Source of the DNA: Diphasiastrum complanatum | Taxonomy: Eukaryota; Streptophyta; Lycopodiopsida; Lycopodiales; Lycopodiaceae | NCBI GenBank assembly: GCA_029204225.1 | Contig: CM055108.1 | Coordinates: forward strand, 49,234,996-49,298,995 | Direction: 5' to 3' | DNA: 64,000 nucleotides | Part shown: positions 25,501-36,612 of the stretch, in pieces | Layout of the letters: the number at the start of each line of letters is the position of its first letter | How positions within the stretch are numbered: position 1 is the first letter of the stretch | Translations under genes and position numbers: made by a program | The notes under the pieces: generated by a model | The model's database searches: none | What the model was told of the DNA's origin: nothing | Seen by the model: the letters and a program-made list of their open reading frames with translations, nothing else

Positions 25501-26432
25501 TGATGATGTTGGTATTGTACTTTTACTCATTTATGTAGATGACATCATCATTAGTGGAAATAGTGTTGATGGTATTGAAAAAATCAAGATAGATCTATCC
25601 TTAGAGTTCAAGATGGTAGATCTAGGGTGTCTTCACTTCATCTTAGGCATAGAAGTACTTAGAGGGTCTGATTTTATCTTTATAAGTCAAGTAAACTATG
25701 CTCAAAGCCTTTTGAAGAAGTTTAAGATGGAAGTATGCAAAAGTGTTGACACACCAATGGAAGCAAGATGTAAAAGTGCCAAATGAAGATGATGAAAGAT
25801 CCTTCATGGACATCACTTTGTTTAGGCAACTTATAGGTTCCTTAATGTGGATCACTATAACTAGACCAGATCTTAGCTTTAGTGTATGTAGGTTGAGCCA
25901 ATCCATGCAAAAGCCATTGAATATCCATTGGAAAAAGGCTAAGAGGACTCTAAGATACATCTCGGGTACATTGGATTTTGGGATTCTATATAGAGGAGAT
26001 GTGATTAACCTTCATGCATTTAGTGATTCAGATTTTGCAGGGGACAAGAGGGATAGGAAATCAACAAGTGCCTATTCAACTTTCATAGGAGAAGGTGTGG
26101 TTTCATGGCTTTCAAAAAAGCAAGAAACTATATCTCTATCTTCAATCGAGGCCGAGTACAAAGCTTTGACAACCACTACAAAGGAGGTACTTTGGATCAA
26201 GAGATTATTGGTGGAACTAAAGATCATGGATTCAGAGGAGGCACCAATCATCTACAATGACAATATATCAGCCCAACACCTTGCATCTAACCCAATCTTC
26301 CATGCAAGATCTAAGCACATTGAGATATGCCATCACTTTGTGAGAGAAATGGTGCAAGCCAAGGAGATTGCTTTGGAGTATGTTCCAAGCAATGAATGTG
26401 TAGCTGATCTACTTACTAAACCACTTAAATAG
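22527..26432 (+). pseudogene. Copia gag-pol polyprotein, left copy, two frameshifts
   Basis: A single gag-pol frame starts MASINAYLLDTNERINKTNY (22527). Gag (UBN2-type) is followed by zinc knuckle CYYCSKMGHYASEC (about residue 253), protease WWIDSGASSHM, integrase HHCC (HKRLGHVNSG...CEACALSK) and core with D-D-E (HSDVH; RSDNGGEF; NGVAERRNRT). A 2-bp insertion at about 24631, relative to the right copy, creates TAA at 24630-24632. The frame resumes (to 25786) with the RT: WVFKLKLNANG, VSNAFLNG, YGLKQASRSW, YVDD. A second shift near 25743-25786 leads to RNase H (25743-26432) ending at a TAG before LTR2. All domains are present, but the copy cannot make one polyprotein. A leader of about 800 bp separates PBS and ATG. 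Confidence 0.95.
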
Positions 26433-26500
26433 ACACCTTTTATGAAGTTCAGATCATCACTTGGAGTGATTAGTAAAGCAATGATTGAACCAAGCTAGAT

Positions 26501-26512
26501 AGTGAGGAGGAG
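26501..26512 (+). other. Polypurine tract of left copia copy
   Basis: agtgaggaggag lies immediately before the TG of LTR2, the expected position for the plus-strand primer. Confidence 0.85.
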
Positions 26513-27194
26513 TGTTAAAAATTCACAATTCTAGCTTGACTAGTTTTGGTCATATGACTTGTAAATAGTTAGATGGTCATGATGTGGCTTGTCACACGTG
26601 CCAAATAGCATAGTATTCCATTCATAAGGATGTTCTCAAGTAGACCTAAGTGTTAGAACATTTGGAATGAGTCCAAATTATGCTTAGATACAAGGGAGAA
26701 AAAATAGGAGCTATTTTTGGTAATTTTTGCATTGTTGAGGGATCTCCAAGATTCCAACCCTAACTTGGTAGGGATGAAAGATCCACCAAAATTAGCATTA
26801 GGGATAGGTTTAGGGCTACTCATACCTGCCCAAAACCGTGATGGATCATGTATATATAGGTGATGATATCTCACCAAAATCAATCAAGCAATTTCATGAT
26901 TTTTCTCTCATAATGGTGCAATTGCTCTCTATGTTCATAATTGTTTGAGTGCTTGTGATTACTAATGATTATAGGATTGAATGTAGGTCTGGTGTACAGT
27001 ACTCAGACTGTGGGAGGCCGCACTTTCACACGTGTGAAGCCTTCTTCAAGGATTTGGGCCATTTAGTGAGGTTCAAGCATAGATTTTTGATGGATTTTGA
27101 TGGTTCAACTTGTGCTAATCTTATAAAATCATAATCTATTGTTTCCCTCATCATTTCAAGTGTTTTAGGATCCTTATTTGCTGTAATTTTTACA
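26513..27194 (+). repeat. Copia LTR 2 (682 bp), shared by both copies
   Basis: Same ends and TATA box (26851-26858) as LTR1; palindrome at 27025-27038. Followed at once by the PBS tggtatcagagcc (27195). LTR2 carries private changes (catagtattcc, agaacattt, gccgcact) not seen in LTR1 or LTR3. Confidence 0.95.
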
Positions 27195-28005
27195 TGGTAT
27201 CAGAGCCTAAAGGCTGAAATGAGCTAAATCCTTGGTTTTCATTCAATTTAATCACAATTTTTGATCTAAATCTTGTGTAGATTGGATCTTAGCATCTAGT
27301 ATTGATACTAGAACTCAAAGTGAGTCAAATACATTGGAGATTGGTGTTGTGTGACTTCATTTGCAGGTGTTTAGGTGTCTAAAACCAGAGGCAAAGTTGA
27401 ATTCAATTCACATTACCAAGATAGCAAGTTTTGCTTGCTCCAAGCATTGATTTCTAAGCGAGTTTTGGAGGTGATTTCATAGAGAAGGCTTTCTAGCATT
27501 CAAGGAGAGGGAAGATCAGAGTTTTGGGGACTCTTCAAGGCTGTTCTAAGGTGTAGTAGACACCTCCTAAAGTGATTTAGGTTCAGTCCAACCATTGCTT
27601 GACTTATGCACCAAATTAGATCAATTTTTCATCAATTTTGATCATTTTTTGCTTGTGATTGGATAGTAGATTGTGTTGCATCCTCATTAAGTTCCATTTA
27701 GATCTTTTACAAGTGATTTTGGAAGTATATTAGGTTGCTGAAATTCACTCTTGATCAGATCATTTGGAAGCTTTAATGTTCTTTATAGAAAGAGGGGCAA
27801 TTCTACTAGTATTGTCTACTTCAATCAAGCAAGTGCATTGTTTCTAGTATTCTATGATTTGATTTTGTTAGAGATCATTCTTAGATCTTTATAGGAAGTC
27901 TATTACTAATCTTTTCAGGTCCCTAAGAAGTGGGATAAGGTAGACCTTCAATCAAATCAATAGAAGTAACCTTCATTTGTGTCAAGTCCTTGATTAGGAG
28001 ACTAG

Positions 28006-30330
28006 ATGACATCTATAAATGCATATCTTTTGGATACTAATGAAAGGCTCAACAAAACTAACTATTCCATATGGAAAGTTAGAATGGAATCTATCATGAT
28101 CATGCAAGATCTGATGGAAATTGTAAATGGTAAGGAGGGTGAACCTATTCATCCTCAAGAAAAAGGCAAATACATCAAGAGGTGCAATGTTGCACTACAT
28201 TGCATAAAAATGAATGTTGCAAATGAACTCTTAAGAGAGGTAGGAGATTGCACTTCAGCTCAAGATGCTTGGGAGACTTTTCAAAAGGTCTATGAATCCA
28301 AGAACCAAACTAGAATGTTAGCTTTGAAGAATCAAATCTATAGAAGCTATCAAAAGAAAGGAGAGAGTGCACATACTTTTGTCTTAAGAGTAAAGGAATT
28401 GAACAAAGAGCTAGCCTTTATAGGTGACCCTATCAAGGATGAAGAGCTTGTTCAACTCATATTGAATGGACTAAGCTTTGAATTTGACAATTTGGTTCAG
28501 GGATATGCAATTATGGGTAAGCTACCCATACTTGAAGAACTCCAAGGCACACTCATGGCCGAGGAATCAAGAAGGAGCCAAATGCAAGAGAGGATGGATA
28601 GGCTTTCCATCCAAGGTGGAGATGACCAAGCTCTCTTCACCAAAGGCAAAGGCAAGTCCAAAGGCAAAGGATCAACATTCAAGAAGTCTACAAAGCTTGA
28701 GGATCATGAAGGACCCTCAAAGGCATCTCCATCAACCACCAAAGTCAAGAAGGACAAATCAAAGGTGAAGTGCTACTATTGTAGCAAGATGGGGCATTAT
28801 GCCTCGGAATGCTTCAAGAGGAAGCAAGATCAAAGCCAAGCCAACATGAGCAAAGAGGAGGAGGAGGAGAGTTCACATGAGGACTCTCTCATGATGTCCA
28901 TATTTTCTTCAACAAGCTTCAAAGGAGAAGATCCTTGGTGGATTGACTCGGGTGCTAGTTCACACATGACTAGTAAAAGGGAGTTTTTCTCTTCTCTCTT
29001 ATCTTATGATGGACCTATAAAGTCTATCTATACAGCAAATGATGAAGCTTGTAAGATTGAAGGAGTTGGTAGCATTCCCCTTTGCTTAGGATCTTCCAAA
29101 AAGATCAACATAGAAGGTGTTTTGTACATTCCTACAATAACAAAGAATCTACTAAGTGTTGGCCAAATGGTAGAAAATGGTTTCAATGTTGACTTTGCTT
29201 CAAATGAATGTTTCATCAAGAAGAAGGGTAAGATAGTGGCTAAGGGCACTAGACTTGGCAAACTTTATAAGCTGGATGCATTTGTGGATACTAATGTTGT
29301 AATGTTGGCCGAGAAGAGCAAGATATCTACCTTTACTTTATGGCACAAGAGACTTGGACATGTCAACTCGGGTTCCATGGAGGCTATGATCAAGGAGGAG
29401 TATGCTTTAGGCCTACCAAGGTCTATTGGAAAGGAAGACAAGGTTTGTGAAGCTTGTGCCTTATCCAAGGCACATAAGAAGGTGTTTCCTAACTCCATCA
29501 CAAAGTCATCTCATCCTCTTGAACTCATACACTCGGATGTGCACATTGCTAGCACCAAATCTAATGGAGGTTCATCCATGTTTTTAACCTTCATTGATGA
29601 CTACTCAAGATATTGTTGGGTGTTCTTACTTTCCTTCAAGTTTCAAGTATTTGATACTTTTGTAAAGTTCAAGTTGTTTGTGGAAAAGCATCATAATCAT
29701 AGCATCAAGATTCTTAGAAGTGACAATGGTGGAGAATTCATCTCCAATGAGTTCAAGGCCTTTTGTGAGGAGGAAGGGATCAAGAAAGAGACTTCTTGTC
29801 CTTACACTCCTCAACAAAATGGAGTTGCTGAAAGAAGGAATAGAACATTATGTGAATGTTCTAAGGCTTTAAGATTAGATGCTTGTTTGCCCAAATCCTT
29901 TTGGGGTGAGTCTCTTGTATGTGCAAACTACTTGATGAATAGGGTGTCTTGCAAAGAAATTGAAGGCAAAACTCCTTATGAGATGTTGTATGGAAAGAAA
30001 CCCAATCTTAATCACTTGAAAGTTTTTGGGTGTATATGTTATGTGCATGTGCCATTGGAAACAAGAACCAAGGAGGATCCATCTTCCACAAGAGGGATCA
30101 TGCTTGGATATGCAAGCTCAAGCAAGGGCTACAAAGTCTATCTCCCATCCTTGAACAAATTTGTTGTTTCAAGGGATGTCATCTTTGATGAACATCATAT
30201 GCATATGCTTGAAGAAGGCTCAAGTGCTCCAACAATCAAGAAGAAGATGGCCGAGGAGCAAGATCTTGGTTTTGAGGAGGAGCTCAATAGTCAGATGGTC
30301 ATGATGTGGCTTGTCACACGTGCCAAATAG
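28006..30330 (+). pseudogene. Copia gag-pol, right copy, 3' truncated
   Basis: This is nearly identical to the left copy from MTSINAYLLD through gag, zinc knuckle, protease and integrase, and it stays open through the site where the left copy is frameshifted. After EEQDLGFEEEL (about 30285) it runs directly into LTR sequence and ends at a TAG in the LTR (30330). RT, RNase H and the polypurine tract are gone. Differences include Ala2 to Thr, Glu for Asp in the EEEE run, and Phe for Leu after NEC. It cannot be autonomous. Confidence 0.95.
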
Positions 30331-30828
30331 CATAGGATTCCATTCATAAGGATGTTCTCAAGTAGACCTAAGTGTTAGAACCTTTGGAATGAGTCCAAAT
30401 GGTAGGGATGAAAGATCCACCAAAATTAGCATTAGGGATAGGTTTAGGGCTACTCATACCTGCCCAAAACCGTGATGGATCATGTATATATAGGTGATGA
30501 TATCTCACCAAAATCAATCAAGCAATTTCATGATTTTTCTCTCATAATGGTGCAATTGCTCTCTATGTTCATAATTGTTTGAGTGCTTGTGATTACTAAT
30601 GATTATAGGATTGAATGTAGGTCTGGTGTACAGTACTCAGACTGTGGGAGGCCGTACTTTCACACGTGTGAAGCCTTCTTCAAGGATTTGGGCCATTTAG
30701 TGAGGTTCAAGCATAGATTTTTGATGGATTTTGATGGTTCAACTTGTGCTAATCTTATGAAATCATAATGTATTGTTTCCCTCATCATTTCAAGTGTTTT
30801 AGGATCCTTATTTGCTGTAATTTTTACA
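30286..30828 (+). repeat. Copia LTR 3, truncated and internally deleted (543 bp)
   Basis: It lacks the first 51 bp of the LTR and has an 88-bp internal deletion (equivalent to LTR1 21199-21286, joint at ccaaat/ggtaggg). It retains the TATA box, the palindrome (30659-30672) and the normal ...TTTTTACA end. It matches LTR1 at some diagnostic sites and LTR2 at others. Confidence 0.92.
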
Positions 30829-31029
30829 CTGAGCATATCCATGCTTTCCAGTTGTATCTCACCAAAAGTCTAAAGTAACACTAATAGAGGAAAGGTGAAG
30901 TGTTACCCTGAATGTTATATCATAATGATATAATATCCACATTGTAAGGACACTGTATAGGAAAGATGTCATTAAAACAGAGTAAGAGACTACCAATGTT
31001 TATATAGGGTACTAGGACAGATCCGTGCC
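30829..31029. other. Junction between the young copia array and an older minus-strand copia relic
   Basis: No motif is recognised. The flank opens ctgagcatatccatg right after the LTR end. Confidence 0.4.
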
Positions 31030-33420
31030 ATTCTACTCCCTTAGTATAAACTATGATTCTTACGCATATCCATTTATCTTGCCAGTTTCAGGTATATAAA
31101 CACGATAATATGACTAATATAACTCGAATCCTACCAGAAAATCTTGTTCTGTCTTTTCATCGAGTTTCTTTCTCAGCTTATCTGGTATGTGCATATACAC
31201 TGCGCATCCAAATGTTCAAACATGTGCAAGATTTGGCTTCGACTTCCACCATATCTCATGAGGAGTTTTATCCGGTATGCGAAATTTCTAAATACGATTC
31301 TAAGGATAATTTGATGTAGCCACTGCTTCTGCCCACAACTGTTTTGGTGCTTTTGCATGAGCCATCATACACCTTGCAGCTTCCATTAGTGTACGATTCC
31401 TTCGTTCAGCTATTCCATTGTGCTGAGGTGTGTAAGATGCAGTCTTCATGTGCATAATACCTCGATCAGTACAATAAGCTTTGAATTTGTTGGACCTCCA
31501 CGATCTGTGTGAATTTGCTTTAGCTTATTGCATGTCCGCTTCTCAGCCCAATTCGTATACTCAACAAATTTCTCAAAAGCTTCAGATTTGGTATGAATAA
31601 AGTATACTACAGCAAACTTGGTGAAGTCATCAATAAATGTAATGAAGTACTTTGCATCATCCAACAACAATACTCCGAATGGTCCACAAATATCTGAATG
31701 CACAATTTCAAGTACCTTAGTTGCTTTATAAGCATCCTTACTGAAAGGTGTTCTAGTCATCTTGTCTTTAAGACATGATTCGTAGGTAGTTCGAATATCT
31801 CTACTTTTGATTTCAACTCCTTGAATTCTCTGACTTTTATTGGCTTGGTACAAGGCTTCCATGTTCATGTGACATAGCCTCTTGTGCCACAGTACATCTG
31901 TTGATTCCTGAGTTTGATTGACTTATTCGATTCGAGTTCGAATGTTCAGGTGATATAAATTTCCTTCTTTGTTGCCTTTAGCAACTAGGTTATCAGAATC
32001 TTCCTCAAATAGTTTACAGGAGTTCTTCGTGAAGGTTACTGACATGCTTGTATCGACTATCTTAGCAACGGATAGAAGATCTTTATCAAGAGTAGAGACA
32101 TAGAGAACTTCCTCCAATTTCTTATCTCCTGGATTCGTGTCTAGCCATAATACACCAATTCCATCAACCACGTGTTTAGAACCGTCTCCAAGTATTATGA
32201 ATCTCAAATAGTTTGTCTTCTTGTACTCAGACAAAATTTGTTTCGGAAAAACAAAATGTGAGGTGGCTCTCGAATCAAGTACTACTTCTCGAATTGAATT
32301 AGATGAACATCATAGATCAGTACTAACATAAGTTGCTGAATTCCTTATAGCCATGTCTTCTGCTGTTCAGGAGCATTCTGCTTTGTCTTCGACATAGTTT
32401 GAATCTGAAGGTTTATTTCGATTCTGTTCCTTTTTGTTTTTGGGATTTTGATAATAGTCTATTGCTGCATGACCTTGTTTATGACAATGAATGCATTCAA
32501 TCTTTGGATTTAGCCAGCACTTTTCTTCTGTGTGGCCTGATCTTCTGCATCTGTTGCTGATCTTTTTATCACCAGAATTCTTCTGTTATTTTCCAGATTG
32601 TTGTTCATTAGTCTTAGACTCATTCTTCTTAGACGACTCCCTCTTAAACTTAGACTTCTTAGAAAATTAATTCTTTTGAGTAAATAGAGTATTTTCTGAA
32701 TCACCATTGTCGTCATAGTGTTCATGACCTTCTACTTCCTCCTTAACTCCGTCTATTGTCTTTTGAAGTGTCATTGTCGCCACTTTCGCCAATAAGGTTC
32801 GAGTGGTGTGGAATGACCTGGGTAGGGCTCGAAGAAAATAACTAAGTTGTTTTTTCTTAGAAATTGTATTTTCTGTACCAAAATTCTACAAGGAAATAAA
32901 TAGATCTTTAATCTTTCGCACGAATGTGTTCAGGTCTTTGTCGTCCCATTGTAGGTAAGTTAATTGGTCTTCCAAGAACATGATCTAATTATGAGATCGA
33001 GTCTCGTTCTTGGCTTGCAATTCTTCCCATAAATCCTTTGCGTTTGAAATTGACGTAAGATCTAACATTATATTGTCATGCACTGAAGACGTGATAATTG
33101 CTATAGCTTTGTCATTTTTTAAACTCCATTCTTGAAGTTCTTTGCCAGGAGTAGCTTCTGGCTTATCCTCAATTGGTTCTACCCATTGCCATAGACCTTC
33201 GCCCTTCAACAAGAGTGAAGTTTTTAATTTCCAAATCAAGTAGTTTGAACCTTCTGGGTCCAAGATTGTAGTGATCCTAGCTTGAATATTGGTGATCGAC
33301 GACATCTTTTTATTCTGAATAAGTTCCAGATAGCGGCTTACTGATGGATGTATGAAAAAATGCTGAGAGGGATGCGAAGATACCACTGTATCAACTTTAA
33401 TTCCGTATGCTCTAATACCA
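31030..33420 (-). pseudogene. Older copia element relic, gag to integrase, minus strand
   Basis: Read right to left: PBS-like tggtattagagc (33409-33420); gag at 33386-32985 (ILDPEGSNYLIWKLKTSLLL); two zinc knuckles near 32570-32460 (CRRSGHTEEKC; CIHCHKQGHAAIDY, last Cys replaced by Tyr); a protease site near 32270 reading LDSRATSHF, where the catalytic Gly of DSG is Arg; pre-integrase at 32234-31923; integrase core at 31868-31446 (HSDICGPF, FIDDFTKF, HTDRGG); after a frameshift CTDRGIMHMKTASYTPQHNG and AERRNRTLME. Residual text to about 31040 resembles the integrase C-terminal segment (VYIPETGKI). There are many stops and shifts. It differs in sequence from the young array and is another family. 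Confidence 0.85.
33409..33420 (-). other. PBS-like site of the minus-strand copia relic
   Basis: Reads tggtattagagc on the minus strand, one base off tggtatcagagc. It lies just upstream of the gag start. Confidence 0.65.
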
Positions 33421-33718
33421 CTATAAGAAAAATAGTAATTATTCTTCCACAGAGAACACGATGCAAGTTTGAATAAATCAAACTAATATCAATGTCTTCA
33501 ATCGCGATTTTATCTGATCTATGTACTAATAGAACAATATTTATTCCAATTGAATATGTGTGCGAAAATTATATGTGGAAGTAAGAGACAACTTAAGACA
33601 ATTTAGACAATAAGAAACTATTGATCAAAAATGATTTTTTATAACTCTGAATCTGATTCATCAATATACATCTCTTGTTGTCTTATCTCGTTGTTGTGTC
33701 TCTGATTGAGTGAGTGTG
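33421..33718 (-). repeat. Probable LTR remnant of the minus-strand copia relic
   Basis: It occupies the position between the PBS-like site and a foreign RT fragment. AT-rich and without coding motifs. Clean TG...CA ends are not visible, so it is called only from position. Confidence 0.35.
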
Positions 33719-34180
33719 TTACAACGAGTAGTGCACATGTATTTTCAGTCGTCTCGCTCTATCTCTGTGGATCTGAATTCTCAAATAGAAGTGAGCTTCA
33801 CCCAGATCAGTCATGTCGAACTCTAAAAACAACATCTGCTTAGAATCCTTGACCAAATTGCTATTGTTGCTGAAGAGTAATGTATCATCCACATATAAGG
33901 TGATGATAATGAAAGATTGCTGCACTGACTTGGAATAGACGTTGCAATCAATAGTGGTTGGTTTGAATCCTTGTTCGATGAGGAATGTGTTGATCCTTTG
34001 AAACCAAGCTCTGGTAGACTGTTTCAAGCCATAAAATGCTTTGTGAAGTTTATAGACATGATTCTTCATACCTTCCAGAACGTATCCTTCGGGCTAGATC
34101 ATGTAGATGTCTTCTTGTATAATTCCATTCAGATGGGATTGGCAAGCTTTTCCTTGAGTTTTTGGATCAATCAAGCAAGA
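33719..34180 (-). pseudogene. Orphan copia reverse transcriptase fragment
   Basis: The minus strand reads NGIIQEDIYMI, stop, PEGYVLEGMKNHVYKLHKAF, then YGLKQSTRAW and LYVDDTLLFSN with the YVDD catalytic motif, continuing to MTDLGEAHFYL. It is the fingers/palm part of copia RT without gag, integrase or RNase H around it. It lies upstream (in minus-strand sense) of another element's PBS, so it belongs to a different insertion. Confidence 0.88.
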
Positions 34181-34563
34181 TAGAGATCAATCTAAATGTG
34201 TCCAACCAGGTTGGGTGCCCTACCCATCTTGATTCAATTGGCTATAACTTTTAATTGGAAGATCCAAATGATTTGAGACTAATTGCTACACAATTTTGAC
34301 TCTACTATCTTTCAAACAAGCTATCTAGCATAAAATTTGGATCTAATTTGGAAGAGAACTATCCAAATGAAATTGGCTATCCTTCACACATGTTTGAGCA
34401 TTGATTTCCGTATAGTACCAAATCTGGTCCAATTACTTTGATAATGAACCCTCTTGATCCAAAAATCTCAAAGTTAGAATGGGATGCAATCTACACTCTC
34501 TAGATCTTGATTTCTAAGAAAATTTTCATACATATGATGAGAGATGCATCAAACACTTAGGTA
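34181..34563 (-). other. Probable copia leader sequence, no gene
   Basis: Non-coding sequence between an RT fragment and a PBS-like site at 34564. Likely untranslated leader of a minus-strand element. Confidence 0.3.
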
Positions 34564-34600
34564 GGATCTGATACCATGTGAAAATTCACATGTGTGGGAA
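34564..34600 (-). other. Second minus-strand PBS and LTR edge
   Basis: ggatctgatacca (34564-34576) is the reverse complement of tggtatcagatcc. It is followed by tgtgaaaattcacatgtg, an LTR-type end (CACA on the minus strand). It marks the 5' LTR/PBS border of another minus-strand copia element; the LTR would extend rightward, but I cannot define its far end. Confidence 0.5.
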
Positions 34601-35977
34601 TGTCCTAATGTGTCATTATGATCTCCTAAGCTTTGTGTTTGTACTTTAGATCAACTATAGAATGAAATCCAAGATCAATGTCAAATTCTAAAGGAAAGAC
34701 ACAAAACACGATGACATTTGTTTTGAGACTTTGACCTAAAAAAGAGTAACCTTTCTTGGTATTTTTTAGATTACCTATTTTTAGGCCAAGCTTTTTTTTG
34801 GTTAATCTCTAAATTGTATTAAAAAAAAGTGTCAAAAATGCATATTTTTAATAGATGACTACAAGTTTTTTTTTAAAACTTCCTAAAATCATCATTTTAA
34901 AAAACGAAACAACATTTCAAGACAACACATGATTTTTTATAATCCAAATCTTTCAAAAAATACAAAAAGGCTCAAATTATATTTATATATTATTTTCTCA
35001 AAGTATATTTTCCAAGGAATTTTTACTAGTGTCTCTCAATTCAAAACTTGATATATTTTGAATACTCATTTTCAATTGATGAAGTGGACCCGTCTTTTTC
35101 ACAATATATATATATTTTTTATAGTACATTTTTCAAAGAATTTTTATTATGTCTCTCAATTTGAAACTTTACATATATTATAAATATTTTTTTTTTAGAT
35201 GATGACATTGAAAACCTATCTTCTTCATCAAAATCAACTCACATATCTTTTTTTTAATCGGCTTATAATATTGATAAAAAAATTGTAAGTCGGTCTTCTT
35301 CCATTGTTAACAAATTTAGAACAATAGTTGTCCAAATCGTTCTTTTGAAACATATATTATTGACTTTTGTAATTGGTTAGTCATTGTCAATCTAAAATTA
35401 AACATTAAAACATCCAGAACTATTAGATCTAAATTATCAACTCTTAATTGATTTTTTTTCACAATCATTTTTTTGCTCTTTCGATATAATTGCAACATTT
35501 CAATTCATATATTTTCAAAAAATATCAGTTGACACAGTGTGCAATAAATAGACCCATAATATTTTCATCTACTTATTGTTTTCAAGAAATCTGAAAAATT
35601 CTAATCTAAAACATATGTTTTTTTCTATTTTAAAAAAAAACTGCAACAAGACTTTCAACTTGAAGTTCATTAGAATTATTACACATTTCAAGTCGTGTCA
35701 AACATATCATCTTTTTTCAATCTACAAAAAAGCTTTATTTGTAGTAACACACTTTATATTATTTGTGAATTAACAAATTACTCTTGTGTTTAAATTTTTA
35801 AATATATATAAAAAAAATTTATCTCAATATTTATTGTGAATATCTAAATTGCTATTTTTTTTTTTAAATTTGCAAATTTTTAAATTTTTTAAATCTTTAG
35901 TTTTTTAAATCTTTGATTTTTTTAGTTTTTATTTTTTTCAATTTTTAAATTTTTTTGAATTTTTTAAAACTTTCGCG
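34601..35977. other. Strongly AT-rich spacer
   Basis: Long A and T runs dominate, particularly 34740-35960, where the text is nearly only a and t with poly-T blocks. No gene is supported; short frames here are compositional noise. Confidence 0.6.
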
Positions 35978-36612
35978 TCCGCTCTTTGGCTATGTTGAGC
36001 ATAGCAAAAGAGTGGACGTAGAAGTTCCTTGTACTATGCTGAGCATAGCGAAAAAACTTGAGCTATGCTCAGCATAGCAAAAAAAACTTCCACATCCGTT
36101 CGTTTGCTATGCTCAGCATAGCAAGAGAGCGGGCGTGCTAGGTCTAAAAACTTATACTAGCACCATGTTCCACATATTCGGGTCACAGTAGAGTTAAAGC
36201 CGTTGAAATTATGAGTTAGCTAGTAGAAAAGTGTCCTTTGAAACTTCGTGTCGTATAAAATTTGTAAAAGAAATTTGTCATGATCTACTTTGTAATGCAT
36301 TTTTTGGAAGATGTGTGAGAGACCTAATGAAGAAAAGAAAACTCTACAATACTAAACTTAAGGACGTAAACCAATGACAAATGTTGGTTGGATGAAAGGA
36401 TAAGCTTGTGAGGGGTTTTATGGGCTAAACAAAACACACTTGAACTAATTAAAAAAATTTAAATACAAAGTTTGAAAAGCGTTGAATGGTGAAGAGTATG
36501 TTGAAAGGCGAAGCTTTTTCAAACTGAAGAAATTGTTTAAAAGTTTTCAACCTATGCTCAGCATAGCACGAAAACTTTTGAAAGTTTTTTGCTATGCTGA
36601 GCATAGCAAGAA
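35978..36612. repeat. Cluster of six 17-bp palindromes at hairpin centres
   Basis: GCTATGCTSAGCATAGC (S = C or G) or a one-to-two-base variant occurs at 35989-36005, 36033-36049, 36062-36078, 36106-36122, 36551-36567 and 36591-36607. Several copies are extended by flanking inverted sequence. For example at 36591 the arms continue as aaagttttt on the left and aagaaactttt on the right, and at 35989 as gcgtccgctctttg versus aaaagagtggacgt. The central base alternates C and G. The surrounding 36123-36550 is ordinary AT-rich sequence. No known element was recognised. Confidence 0.85.

Larger units (their letters stand above)
21033..30828 (+). mobile_element. Young Ty1/copia array: LTR - internal - LTR - truncated internal - truncated LTR
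   Basis: Three near-identical LTRs (21033-21715, 26513-27194, 30286-30828) alternate with two near-identical internal regions (21716-26512, 27195-30285). The middle LTR is followed directly by a PBS, so it serves as 3' LTR of the left copy and 5' LTR of the right. Protein order gag-protease-integrase-RT-RNase H is the copia order. The five bases before LTR1 (ctcct) and after LTR3 (ctgag) do not match, so no target-site duplication frames the whole array. Unequal LTR recombination or insertion of a tandem cDNA would produce this layout. Confidence 0.93.

Noticed and set aside
21028-30833. A target-site duplication around the whole copia array
   Set aside because: The five bases on each side (ctcct and ctgag) do not match.
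35989-36607. A CRISPR-like array
   Set aside because: Palindromic repeats are present, but spacing is irregular, only six copies exist and the sequence is a plant nuclear region.
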